Below are positions 46,154 to 55,230 of a stretch of 64,000 nt of DNA, piece by piece; the first letter of the stretch is position 1, and every line of letters starts with the position of its first letter. The DNA is taken from NCBI RefSeq assembly GCF_001937445.1, contig NZ_MSKS01000006.1:112047-176046 (forward strand), read 5' to 3'. This stretch comes from Actinomyces oris (GTDB lineage Bacteria; Actinomycetota; Actinomycetes; Actinomycetales; Actinomycetaceae). The notes beneath the pieces were generated by a model. It did no database searches and was not told where the DNA came from. It was given only the letters and a program-made list of their open reading frames with translations. Both the position numbers and the translations under genes were made by a program.

Positions 46154-48923
46154 GGTTCTGCTCCAGTTCTTGCGAGACGTCCCAGTCAGCCAGGCGAAGG
46201 ATCGCCTCGACCAGCGCCAGGGTGTAGGGGCCGTAGCGATCATTGAGACGGTGGAAACGGTTCATGGCCTCAGCCCAAGAAGGGCCACACGGGTCCTGAT
46301 GCCGTGGAGCTGTTCCGTGCTCAGGCAGGCACACCGGTCCTGGGCCTCGGAAGCGGCCGTGGTGACTGAGAACCAGATGCATCACCAGGTCGGGATCGTG
46401 CGCCGTCCGCTCACCCTTTTCCAGCTGCTCCTCCAGGCGATCAGCGGAGGCCGCTTCGTGCCTCCAGCCGGAGGGAACGCCAGCCATGCGCATGGAGCGG
46501 TTCCAGTACCTGCGAGGGAGCCGAGACTTGCTCAGCGGCCTTCGACGCTCCCGCTGCCTCGACTCCTCAAGAAGGAGGAAACCGCTCTCATCCACGGCTG
46601 CGCCCAGTGCGGCCTGCATCCTGGGATCGGCCTTGCCATCGTCATGATGGCGCCCGGCCGTGACGAGGTCCTCCACCAGGCTCTCCGGCAGACCGACGGC
46701 TCGGGCCCACTGTCCTGCACGCTCACCCACCCGGTCTCCGTGGCCCCACAGGGTGCACTCGTCGGCGTCATCCTCGGTGCTCGCGGGACCTTCGGTGGCG
46801 GCCTCCACAAGCCGCAGGCGGAGCCACGGGTGAAGACTGTCAGCGCCAAGAACGTCGTCGATGATCTGCCAGCCCGGTGGCACTGCGAGCAGGGCCGCCT
46901 CTTCCAGGAGGTCGGCGTACGGGTCGTCGGTTCGCAAGTCACCCCCGGACAGGTCCGTGAGGATAACCGCCTCCCTCCGGCTCGTCCCCGTCGCGAGGGA
47001 CACCAGCTCCTTGGACACCTCCTCAGCCGTGGCGCCGGGCATGACGTGCTGCTCGGAGTAGTCACGACCGGCGTTCTCCAGCCCATAGGGGTTGCTGTCG
47101 TCGCTCGGCGCCAAGACGAGGATCTGACCGGGAACCAGATCGGGAAGAGAGTCCCCGGCCTCAAGGACGCGCGGCTCCTGCAACGTCGGATCGATGATGA
47201 CGAGGGGCTGCGTTTTCACCGCCTGTTTCGCTACCTCCCGAGCATCGTTCAGCGGGATGCTCCAGGCCTCGGCTCGAAGATCGGGCCGCCAAAGAGTCAG
47301 GTCCTCTTGGAGGGCATCGGAACTGACACCGGCGAGGTCTCCCACACTCTTGCGGAAAACGATGAATGTGTCCGGCCGTGGATCGGCCAGTGGCCGGATC
47401 CACGGGTGGACCGGGGCGTCGTTGCGGGATCCCAGGGTGCGCAGGTAGGCGGCGAAGACATTCGGAGGGATGATGACCGGGACCTGAGTCGCGTTCACCA
47501 GCTCCTCTCGCCCGTCAGCCTCATCGAGCCGCTTCACCACCTCACCGAGGGTGGTGGCTCCGTCGATCAGCTCGACGACGGCGTCTGCGGCTCCGCCGTG
47601 GATCGGGTCCTTACTCGTGGTGGAGTGAACGATGGTCACGCTGCCGTCGGAGCGGGCTCCGACCCGGTTGACCCGTCCTAGGCGCTGCACCAGGGAGCCG
47701 GCCTGACAGCTCTCCGTCAGGAGGTGGGTGAAGTCGAGGTCGGCACCAACCTCCAGAGTCGATGTGGCCACGACGACGGTGGCCTGAGCGTCCTGACGGC
47801 CCTCGGCCCCCGTCCGATAAGGGCAGAGTCCCTTCACGACGTGCTCGCCACGGCGAGCAGGCATCCCGCCGACCATGACGTCCACGTGAGGAGCCTGCTC
47901 CTTCAGCTTTCGGGCCTGCTTCTTCAACCCGGCCACGACCTTCTTGACGGTGTCCAGGGTGTTGCAGAAGACGACCAGCGACTCTCCCCGGCTCAGCTCC
48001 TTCGCGCGGCTACACGCCTGCTCCGTGAGAGCGGCTGCCGCTTTGCCTTCCACGCAGTGAACGTCCACTGGGACACCGTCACGATGCGCCCGCCGCGCAG
48101 CCAGTTGCGGATCGAGGCGGCACTCCTCCTCCCAGTCCAGGCTGAGACCGGGAGTCGGTTCCTGGTCGGCCCCCCGGTGGAGGGTGGGAAGCGTCATGGG
48201 TGTCGCCGTCATCGCCATGACCTGCAGGCCCGGGACGCTGTCACCACAACGATCCTCGAGCCTGCTCTCTTCGCTGCGGAGCACGAACAAGGTGGTCAGG
48301 GCCTGTTTGGAGAGGTGCGCCTCGTCGAGGACCCAGAATGCATCCAAGCCAGTCAGCGCGGCATCGATGCTGCGGCGGTAGGGCGAGAGCTGGTAGCCGC
48401 GGAACAGCAGACGGGACACGGTCATGTCGAGTGTTCCCAGGATGATGGCTGGGCGCGAGGGGTAGCGCGTGTGCTCCGTGAGGTCTCGATCAGTATCAGC
48501 GAGCCCGCCGCGCAGGCGACGCACCTCGAGCACCTCCGCCTCAGCAGGGATCGCGAAAGCCGAGCGCAGCACCTCGGCCACGCGCCTCACCGCCGACCGG
48601 TCACCTGCACCTTCTGCGAGCGCCTTTCTGATCCTTTGCGCCGCCTCGAAGGAGTCATCGACGACGGCGCGCCGGTCGACAACGAGATGCAGTCTCAGGG
48701 GGACCACCCGCTTCCGACGACGCCGGCTTACCTGCTCGGCGTCCTGTGCCAGCGCGTACAACCACCCGATGAGGACCGCGAGGGTCTTGCCCATCCCGGT
48801 CGGGACGCTGAGGTGGGACGGCGGCTCTCCCTGGGCGAGGCGCTCGGCCAGGCGCACCTGGTAGTCCCTGGGTTCATGCCCAGTGATCTCGCGGAAGAGC
48901 TCTGCGAAGTCGAGGCGGCTCAC
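46146..48923 (-). CDS. cas3: CRISPR-associated helicase/nuclease Cas3 with C-terminal HD domain
   Basis: The 925-residue protein has an N-terminal superfamily 2 helicase: Walker A PTGMGKT (residues 41-47), DEAH (200-203), MTATP (238-242) and a second RecA-like domain (LVVFCNTLDTVKKV; QRLGRVNRVG). The HD nuclease is at the C-terminus: GHGDR (~725), HHDDGK (759-764), WRHE (~821), SHHG (~854) and ADWD (~913) supply the metal ligands. Cas3 with the HD domain last is a mark of subtype I-G (I-U). It opens the operon, with AGGAG five bases before ATG 48923. Confidence 0.92.
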   Translation of the reverse strand: MSRLDFAELFREITGHEPRDYQVRLAERLAQGEPPSHLSVPTGMGKTLAVLIGWLYALAQDAEQVSRRRRKRVVPLRLHLVVDRRAVVDDSFEAAQRIRKALAEGAGDRSAVRRVAEVLRSAFAIPAEAEVLEVRRLRGGLADTDRDLTEHTRYPSRPAIILGTLDMTVSRLLFRGYQLSPYRRSIDAALTGLDAFWVLDEAHLSKQALTTLFVLRSEESRLEDRCGDSVPGLQVMAMTATPMTLPTLHRGADQEPTPGLSLDWEEECRLDPQLAARRAHRDGVPVDVHCVEGKAAAALTEQACSRAKELSRGESLVVFCNTLDTVKKVVAGLKKQARKLKEQAPHVDVMVGGMPARRGEHVVKGLCPYRTGAEGRQDAQATVVVATSTLEVGADLDFTHLLTESCQAGSLVQRLGRVNRVGARSDGSVTIVHSTTSKDPIHGGAADAVVELIDGATTLGEVVKRLDEADGREELVNATQVPVIIPPNVFAAYLRTLGSRNDAPVHPWIRPLADPRPDTFIVFRKSVGDLAGVSSDALQEDLTLWRPDLRAEAWSIPLNDAREVAKQAVKTQPLVIIDPTLQEPRVLEAGDSLPDLVPGQILVLAPSDDSNPYGLENAGRDYSEQHVMPGATAEEVSKELVSLATGTSRREAVILTDLSGGDLRTDDPYADLLEEAALLAVPPGWQIIDDVLGADSLHPWLRLRLVEAATEGPASTEDDADECTLWGHGDRVGERAGQWARAVGLPESLVEDLVTAGRHHDDGKADPRMQAALGAAVDESGFLLLEESRQRERRRPLSKSRLPRRYWNRSMRMAGVPSGWRHEAASADRLEEQLEKGERTAHDPDLVMHLVLSHHGRFRGPGPVCLPEHGTAPRHQDPCGPSWAEAMNRFHRLNDRYGPYTLALVEAILRLADWDVSQELEQNHE

Positions 48924-49312
48924 ATCAACACTCCTGAGAAGTTGGTCTTACCATAGATAAGTTCAACCCCCAGTCCCCTGGGGCAGCACCGCCAGCACTT
49001 CCGTGCGAACCATTGATAATCCGCTACCTCCACCAGCTGTGGAGCCGATGTGCCTCCTGAGAGACACGGCGGCGATGAGACTCATCTTACAGTTAGCGAG
49101 CCCGCCTGTCACTGCCCGCTGCTGTGCTGAGGCTCCAGAGGGGCGCAGCGGACAACACTGAACGCGACCAAACTGATCATTAACTCTTGACCAAATAGTC
49201 GATGAAGGCACGACCAATCTGATCGTCACCCAGCGCTCCCAGACCCCAGAGTTATCCACAGGCCCACTCTTTTGGCTGTACGGCGGCACAAAGTGGCCCT
49301 TACGATCAGTTC
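48924..49312. other. Divergent control region, cas operon / DUF4143 ATPase
   Basis: These 389 bases contain the promoter of the cas operon and of the ATPase gene. Two copies of ACCAA(A/T)CTGATC occur at 49167-49178 and 49213-49224, starts 46 bases apart. A consensus DnaA box (TTATCCACA) is at 49252-49260. TTGACC at 49188 may be a -35. No gene is seen. Confidence 0.5.
49252..49260 (+). promoter_or_regulatory. Consensus DnaA box
   Basis: TTATCCACA matches the DnaA box consensus exactly and stands 53 bases upstream of the ATPase start codon. A single box can occur by chance or mediate DnaA-dependent control; there is no cluster that would make an origin. Confidence 0.35.
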
Positions 49313-50623
49313 ATGACCACCTACCAGCCGCGTCTCATGGACCAGCGCCTCGAGGAGCTGCTGCGGTCGGTCCCGGCGGTCAGCGTCGAAGGAGCCCGCG
49401 CCGTCGGGAAGACCCGCACCGCCAGAGCCCACGGCACTACCTTCATTGCCGTTGACGATCCCGATGAACGCGCCCAGCTCGCCGCCATCGGATCGCGCTT
49501 CACCACACTTCCCAGCCCTCTCGTCATCGACGAGTGGCAACGCATGCCCGAGCTGTGGGACCGGGTACGTCGCGCCGTCGACGACGATCCCTCTCCCGGC
49601 CGTTTTCTGCTCACCGGGTCCTCCACACCGTCCCAGGCGCCCACCCACACCGGCGCAGGACGGATCATCACTCTGAGGATGCGTCCCTTCAGCCTGGCCG
49701 AGCGTGCGATCGAGACCCCAACGGTCTCGGTGGGGCGCCTGTTAGGCAGTGGCCTCGGCACTCAGGACCCCTCCGCCCTGACCCCGATCGAGGGGTACAC
49801 GAGTGTCACGATCGACCAGTATGTCGATGAGATCTGCCGCTCGGGCTTCCCCGCCATCAGGGAGCAGCCACCTTTGGGGCGCAAGGCCCAGCTGGACGGA
49901 TACATCGAGCAAACGCTCCGACATGATCTACCGGAGGCGACGGGCGGCAGGCGACGTCCACGATCCGTGAGGGAGTGGCTGACGGCCTACGCCAGCGCGG
50001 TGGCCACAACGGCGAGCTTTACCTCCATTGCCGAGCTGGCGACCAGACCCCTGAGCACCGACATGGGCTTGGCGACGGCGCGCTCCTACCGAGACCATCT
50101 CAGCGGAATGTGGCTATTGGACCCAGTTCCGGGCTGGAGCCCCAGCGAGAACGAGTTCTCCCGTAACAACCTGACCGACAAGCACCAGCTGTGCGACCCG
50201 GCCCTGGCCGCTCGTCTTCTCGGATACGGTCCCGCCGAGGTGCTCGGGGTCGGCCACCCGATCCTCACCAGCCCTCGGGGCACCCCGCGCCGCCCCCGAG
50301 TGCTCGGCTCACTATTCGGGTCCCTGGTGATTCAGAGTCTTCAGGTCTACGCCGAGGTCCTCAGTGCCCGGGTCTTCCACCTGCGCACCAAAGGCGGGCT
50401 CCAGGAGATCGACGTCATCCTCGAAGGAGCCGACCGTCGGGTCGTCGCCTTCGAGATCAAGGCGAGGGCCACCCCCAAGTCGGAAGACACCAAGCACCTG
50501 CGCTGGCTGCGCAAGAAGATCGGGCCGAGGCTCGCGGACGCAGTCCTGGTGACCACCGGTCGTCTGGCCTACCGGGACGAGGACGGGATCGCCGTCGTGC
50601 CGGCCGCCCTGCTGGGACCGTAG
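49313..50623 (+). CDS. AAA ATPase of the DUF4143 family
   Basis: The 436-residue protein has an AAA_14-type P-loop (VEGARAVGKTRTA, ~residues 25-37), Walker B LVIDEWQRMPELW and a sensor TGSS motif. A DUF4143 C-terminal domain follows, ending with the restriction-nuclease-like core EIDVILEGADRRVVAFEIKA (E-x-D...E-x-K). Such proteins are widespread in accessory regions and have been proposed as conflict or toxin-antitoxin-like modules, but a function is not established. It is divergent from the cas operon. Confidence 0.83.
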   Translation: MTTYQPRLMDQRLEELLRSVPAVSVEGARAVGKTRTARAHGTTFIAVDDPDERAQLAAIGSRFTTLPSPLVIDEWQRMPELWDRVRRAVDDDPSPGRFLLTGSSTPSQAPTHTGAGRIITLRMRPFSLAERAIETPTVSVGRLLGSGLGTQDPSALTPIEGYTSVTIDQYVDEICRSGFPAIREQPPLGRKAQLDGYIEQTLRHDLPEATGGRRRPRSVREWLTAYASAVATTASFTSIAELATRPLSTDMGLATARSYRDHLSGMWLLDPVPGWSPSENEFSRNNLTDKHQLCDPALAARLLGYGPAEVLGVGHPILTSPRGTPRRPRVLGSLFGSLVIQSLQVYAEVLSARVFHLRTKGGLQEIDVILEGADRRVVAFEIKARATPKSEDTKHLRWLRKKIGPRLADAVLVTTGRLAYRDEDGIAVVPAALLGP

Positions 50624-50666
50624 GACCTCGGCCTGCTCCCAGCCCCGACGCCGTCCCAGCCCCGCC

Positions 50667-52175
50667 TCACAGGGGGTAGGCCGACGCCTTGCCTTCGATG
50701 GCCTCGGTGAGGTCGATCTCGCGCTCGCCCAGACTGAAGCGGTAGCGGCCCAGGATCTCCAGGGGCTCCTCCTCAGCCGCCAGGTAGGCGCGCACGGCCT
50801 CCTTCTCCTCCTCGTCGAGCCAGGTCATCTGGTCCGACAGGCACCGGTAGCGGCTGGCCTCGGCCACGTCGCGCAGCCACTGCATCTGGGTGTCGTCCAG
50901 GAGGTTGCGGCGGTGGCGGAAGAAGACGACGTCGGGGTCGACCCCGATGACCCGCCCCAGCCAGAGCCGGTTGATGCCGGCGTGCAGGGCGTTGTAGGCC
51001 TTGGCGTCGGATAAGTCGTCGGAGGCGTAGTTCTCCCACATGGGGGCCACGTCCGGCCCCACCCGCACCGCGTCGAGCAGCCCGATGGAGGGCATGATGA
51101 GCGCCCCGGAGCCCAGGAGGAAGGTCTCCTCCCCGGCGGTGTCGCGCACGAGGCGCAGCCCGGTGCGGTAGGCCTCCTCCCGGTCGATCTGGCGGTGGCG
51201 GTAGCCGGGGATGGCGGCGGCGTTGATGAAGTCGAGCTTGAGGTAGCTGAAGCCCCACCGGTGGACGATCTTGGCGATGAGCTTGCGCACGTAGGTCTGG
51301 GCGGTGGGGTGGGTCGTGTCCAGCGCGTAGTAGTCGCCGCCCCAGTTGGAGCCGGCCACGGCCAGTCCGCCGTCGGCGTTGTGGACGAACATCTCCGGGT
51401 AGTCGCGCACGGCCCGCGAGCCGGGCAGGGCGATGAAGGGCGCCACCCACAGGCCCGGCTGCATGCCGGCCTTACGGATGCGGGTCGCGGCGGCCTCCAT
51501 GCCGTCGCCGAAGCTCTCGCCGGCCTCCCAGTCGCCGACCGCGACCTCCCAGCCGTCGTCGATCTGCAGCGTCTTGAAGCCCAGCTCGGCGACCTGCGGG
51601 ATCTCGCGCTCGAGGGCCTCCTGCGAGATGGTCTCGTAGTAGGAGTACCAGGAGCACCACACGCTCTGCGGCTCGATCGCCCGGCCCCCCAGGCTCTCGC
51701 CGAGCTCGCGCGCGTAACGGGCCATGACGGCGGTGGCCGGGCCGGGCAGGATCACCCAGCGCGCCGGGTCGCCGGACTCGGTGAAGGCCTCCAGGACCGC
51801 GGTGTCGGCGCGCAGCCGCGGCGTGCGCCCGTCCAGGCAGCCCACGAGCAGCGCCCCGGCGGAGTCTTCCAGGACCGCCATCCAGGCCGAGTGGTGGCGG
51901 GCCGGGTCGTCCCAGGGGGCGTCGTCGGCGGTCCGACGGCGCTGCTCGTTAGCGATACGCATGGGCGCCTCGCTCAGGCGGCGCCAGCCCGACGGCGACC
52001 AGGAGTTCTGGCCGGTGCGGTAGAACTCGCCGTCGCGCATGTCGTGCAGGAGGGTCAGGTGGGAGGCCTCGACGTAGACCGCGCCGGTGGCGCCACCGGC
52101 CCCGTGCTGCGTGGTCACCGTGCCGTCGCAGGCCAGGGCGATGCTGCGCCCGGTCAGGGTGATGTGGTGAATCAT
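50667..52175 (-). CDS. Alpha-galactosidase, GH36 family
   Basis: The 502-residue cytoplasmic hydrolase is of clan GH-D, family GH36 (short form). After an N-terminal beta-sandwich of ~150 residues, the barrel has WCSWYSYYE, KTLQIDDGWE, the nucleophile in YLKLDFIN (~residue 312) and the acid/base aspartate in RVGPDVAP (~367). The likely reaction is removal of terminal alpha-galactose from raffinose-type sugars or melibiose; other alpha-linked sugars are possible. It follows the Gfo/Idh gene, 138 bases downstream, behind an inverted repeat. Confidence 0.87.
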   Translation of the reverse strand: MIHHITLTGRSIALACDGTVTTQHGAGGATGAVYVEASHLTLLHDMRDGEFYRTGQNSWSPSGWRRLSEAPMRIANEQRRRTADDAPWDDPARHHSAWMAVLEDSAGALLVGCLDGRTPRLRADTAVLEAFTESGDPARWVILPGPATAVMARYARELGESLGGRAIEPQSVWCSWYSYYETISQEALEREIPQVAELGFKTLQIDDGWEVAVGDWEAGESFGDGMEAAATRIRKAGMQPGLWVAPFIALPGSRAVRDYPEMFVHNADGGLAVAGSNWGGDYYALDTTHPTAQTYVRKLIAKIVHRWGFSYLKLDFINAAAIPGYRHRQIDREEAYRTGLRLVRDTAGEETFLLGSGALIMPSIGLLDAVRVGPDVAPMWENYASDDLSDAKAYNALHAGINRLWLGRVIGVDPDVVFFRHRRNLLDDTQMQWLRDVAEASRYRCLSDQMTWLDEEEKEAVRAYLAAEEEPLEILGRYRFSLGEREIDLTEAIEGKASAYPL

Positions 52176-52250
52176 GCGCTCTCCTCGGCTCCGGCCTGTC
52201 CTGCCCGCGGGTCGGGTCCCCCTTAAGGCACCGGCACCGCCCGGCTCGCA

Positions 52251-52274
52251 CTGTACGTGCTACCGACCGTACAG
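52251..52274. promoter_or_regulatory. Inverted repeat CTGTACG-N10-CGTACAG
   Basis: Perfect 7-base arms at 52251-52257 and 52268-52274 lie 76 bases upstream of the alpha-galactosidase start. A second small dyad, GACGCGG-AG-CCGCGTC, lies at 52298-52313 by the Gfo/Idh stop and may be its terminator. An operator role for the first is inferred. Confidence 0.45.
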
Positions 52275-52313
52275 ACCGACATTTTCTTCAAAGATGACGC
52301 GGAGCCGCGTCGT

Positions 52314-53531
52314 TTATGAAGATTCCGTCGGTAAGTGAGGATTGTGTTGCCCACGGTGGAAGTAGGTCGCCAGCTCCGCGTCGAGCTCGGGCACGTCAAA
52401 GGGCACGGAGCCCGAACGCAGGGACCGGGTGGCCAGCACGCCGGCTGCGACGGCGTCGCGCGCACTGACCGGGGAGACCTCGGTGGCCCCGCCGTCGCGC
52501 ACGAAGCGCAGGAACTCGTCGATGGCGAGTTGGTCGGCGCTGTCGTGCCCGGTGCCCTCCTCAGCGATGACGTACTCCTGGGTGGCGCGCTCGGCGTAGT
52601 GCTCGGTGCGCTTCGTCCACACCTTGACGACGTCGCCGGCCCCGTCACCGAGGTTCTCGGCCCGGCCACGGGTGCCGATGACCGTGTAGCTGCGCCAGTA
52701 GTCGGGGGTGAAGTGGCACTGCTGGTAGGAGGCCATGACCCCGTTGCGCATGGTCATCATGAGCATGGAGTGGTCCTCGACGTCGATGACGGGGTTGAGC
52801 CCGCCCACCTCGTCGGCGGGCCAGTGCTCGAGGCTGAACCAGTCCTGCATGACGGTGCCGGCGCTCGTCCCGGCCGGGCGCCGCTCGGCCTCCCCGTAGA
52901 CCATGAGCCCACCCATGCCGACGACGCGGGCCGGTGCGGAGTGAGCCAGCCAGCTCATGACGTCGATGTCGTGGGCGGCCTTTTGCAGCAGCAGGCCGGT
53001 GACGTGGCGGCGCTCGGCGTGCCAGTCGCGGAAGTAGTAGTCGCCGCCGTTGCCCACGAAGTGGCGGCACCAGATGGCCTTGACCTCGCCGATCCGCCCG
53101 GAGTCGATGATCGACTTCAGCAGCCGCACCACCTCCATGTGGCGCATGTTGTGGCCCACGTAGAGGCGGGTGCCAGTGCGTCGGGCCACCTCCAGGATGC
53201 GGTCGGCGGCCTCGATGGTGATGGCCAGGGGCTTCTCCAGGTAGACCGGGATACCGGCCTCAAGGAAGAAACGGGCCAGCTCCTCGTGCGTGTCGTCGGG
53301 GGTGGTCAGGACGACGGCGTCGATCCCGTGCCCCAGCAGGTCGCGGTGGTCGGCCACGACCGCCACGCCCTCGGGCAGGAGCCGCTGGGCGCGCGCGGCC
53401 GCGTCGGGGGCGGTGTCGGCCGCGGCGACGAGCCGGGCCGACACCGGTGAGGAGTCCGCGAGCGCGGCCAGGTAGCAGCGGGCCCCGATGCCGACGACAC
53501 CGACCCGCAGCTGCCTTGATGCTTCACGCAC
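52314..53531 (-). CDS. Gfo/Idh/MocA-family oxidoreductase
   Basis: The 405-residue enzyme has an N-terminal Rossmann domain (LRVGVVGIGARCYLAAL), the conserved EKPLAIT segment with the catalytic lysine (~residue 92) and a GFO_IDH_MocA C-terminal domain (KAAHDIDVMSWL with the conserved histidine and aspartate). These enzymes oxidise sugars or sugar derivatives with NAD(P)+. With the adjacent GH36 enzyme it may process a galactoside-derived sugar. GTG 53531 has GGGAG five bases upstream and lies 10 bases after the cca stop; the longer upstream frame is a shadow of cca. Confidence 0.87.
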   Translation of the reverse strand: MREASRQLRVGVVGIGARCYLAALADSSPVSARLVAAADTAPDAAARAQRLLPEGVAVVADHRDLLGHGIDAVVLTTPDDTHEELARFFLEAGIPVYLEKPLAITIEAADRILEVARRTGTRLYVGHNMRHMEVVRLLKSIIDSGRIGEVKAIWCRHFVGNGGDYYFRDWHAERRHVTGLLLQKAAHDIDVMSWLAHSAPARVVGMGGLMVYGEAERRPAGTSAGTVMQDWFSLEHWPADEVGGLNPVIDVEDHSMLMMTMRNGVMASYQQCHFTPDYWRSYTVIGTRGRAENLGDGAGDVVKVWTKRTEHYAERATQEYVIAEEGTGHDSADQLAIDEFLRFVRDGGATEVSPVSARDAVAAGVLATRSLRSGSVPFDVPELDAELATYFHRGQHNPHLPTESS

Positions 53532-53541
53532 TCTGTCTCCC

Positions 53542-55029
53542 TCAGCTCTTCTGGCGGGCCGCCCACCAGGAGCGCAGTGCCTGGCGGGCCAGGTCCTCGC
53601 CGATCGGCCCCTTCTCCATACGCAGGTCCATGAGGAAACGGTAGGCCTCGCCGACGACCGGCCCGGGGGCCACGCCGAGCTCGGCCATGATCTGGCCGCC
53701 GTCGAGGTCGGGGCGGATGGCGGCCAGCTCCTCGGCGGCACGCAGGGCCTCGATGCGTTCCTCGAGGTCGTCGTAGGCGCGGTCCAGCATGGCGGCCTTG
53801 CGGCGGTTGCGGGTGGTGACGTCGGCCCGGGTGAGCCGGTGAAGGCGCTCCAGCAGGGGACCGGCGTCGGTGGCGTAGCGGCGCACGGCCGAGTCCGACC
53901 AGGCGGCGTCGACGTATCCGTGGAAGCGCAGGTGGAGCTCAACCAGCCGGGAGACGTCCTTGATGGTCTGCTTGTCGAAGCGCAGGGCCCTAAGGCGCTT
54001 GGCCGTCATCCGGGCGCCGACGTGGTCGTGGCCGTGAAAGGTGACGGTGCCGTCGGGCAGGAAGCGGCGGGTGGCGGGCTTGCCGATGTCGTGGAGGATC
54101 GCGGCCAGGCGCAGCACCAGGTCGGGGCCGGGGACGGGCCCGTCGGGCCCGGTCTCCAGGTCGATGGCCTGGTCCAGGACGGTCAGGGTGTGCTCGTAGA
54201 CGTCCTTGTGGCGCTTGTGCTCGTCGACGGTCTCGCGCAGGGCGCTCAGCTCGGGCAGGACGACGTCGGCCACGCCGGTGTGGACCATCAGCTCCAGTCC
54301 GCGCCGGGGCCAGGGGCTGGTGAGCAGGCGCTCGAGCTCGGCGCGCACGCGCTCGGCGGAGACGATCTCCAGGCGGGGGGCCATCTCCTCCATGGCGGTC
54401 ATGACGTCCATCTCGACGTCGAAGCCGAGCTGGGCGGCGAAGCGGGCGGCCCGCATGATGCGCAGGGGGTCGTCGTCGAAGGACTGCTCAGCACTGACGG
54501 GGGTGCGCAGGACGCCGGCGGCCAGGTCGGCCAGGCCTCCGCAGGGGTCGACGAGCTCGAGGTCGGGCAGGCGCAGCGCCATGGCGTTGACGGTGAAGTC
54601 GCGGCGGGTGAGATCCCCGGTGAGGGTGTCACCGTAGGTGACCTGGGGCTTGCGCGAGCCGACCTCGTAGGCCTCGGTGCGGTAGGTGGTGACCTCCACG
54701 ATGGTGGAACCCTTGCGCGCGCCGATAGTGCCGAAGGCCCGGCCCACGTCCCAGGTGGTCTCGCCCCAGGCGGCCAGGATCTTCTCGGTCTGCTCGGGGC
54801 GGGCCGAGGTGGTCAGGTCCAGGTCGTGGGGGGCGACGCCGAGGAAGGCGTCCCGCACCGGCCCGCCGACCAGGGCGATCTCGTGCCCGGCGCGCACGAA
54901 GGCGTGCCCCAGGGCCGCCAGGGCGGGGGGCAGACCCTCGAGTGCCTGACGGGCCGTGGGTGTCAGGCCCCGGTTCTCGGCGGCATCCGGGGAGTCGGCG
55001 GGTTCAGCAGGAGCGGGGTGCGCAGTCAT
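53542..55029 (-). CDS. cca: CCA tRNA nucleotidyltransferase
   Basis: This enzyme adds the 3' CCA to tRNAs, needed here because the tRNA-Pro gene does not encode it. The 495-residue protein has the class II nucleotidyltransferase motif LVGGPVRDAFLG with PHDLDLTTSA catalytic aspartates, the RRDFTVNAMAL motif, the RNA-binding domains and a C-terminal HD domain (LAAILHDIGKPATRR). The ATG at 55029 gives the conserved start; the frame is open to 55128. The cca-Nudix-Rv3909-MurJ order is conserved with mycobacteria (pcnA region). Confidence 0.92.
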   Translation of the reverse strand: MTAHPAPAEPADSPDAAENRGLTPTARQALEGLPPALAALGHAFVRAGHEIALVGGPVRDAFLGVAPHDLDLTTSARPEQTEKILAAWGETTWDVGRAFGTIGARKGSTIVEVTTYRTEAYEVGSRKPQVTYGDTLTGDLTRRDFTVNAMALRLPDLELVDPCGGLADLAAGVLRTPVSAEQSFDDDPLRIMRAARFAAQLGFDVEMDVMTAMEEMAPRLEIVSAERVRAELERLLTSPWPRRGLELMVHTGVADVVLPELSALRETVDEHKRHKDVYEHTLTVLDQAIDLETGPDGPVPGPDLVLRLAAILHDIGKPATRRFLPDGTVTFHGHDHVGARMTAKRLRALRFDKQTIKDVSRLVELHLRFHGYVDAAWSDSAVRRYATDAGPLLERLHRLTRADVTTRNRRKAAMLDRAYDDLEERIEALRAAEELAAIRPDLDGGQIMAELGVAPGPVVGEAYRFLMDLRMEKGPIGEDLARQALRSWWAARQKS

Positions 55030-55230
55030 CGACCCAAGCCTGCCATGAACCCTCACCGGCGCGCCGTCGTCCTCGGCCTCAGCCACCCTGTGGTGAGGAC
55101 CATCCCAGGCAGCGGTCACGGCCGCCACCGACCACCGCCACCCTCACGTTCGTCCGCGGATGGCGCAGTTGTGTGCGACGACGTACTCGGCCAGCGGCGC
55201 CCGGCGGCTCGAACGCCCTAGAGTGTCCCC

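Noticed and set aside
49252..49260. Replication origin near the DnaA box
   Set aside because: Only one box, no dnaA/dnaN genes, no A+T-rich unwinding region.
53488..55221. 577-codon plus-strand frame opposite cca
   Set aside because: Antisense of the cca gene, whose motifs are complete; composition is typical of shadows.
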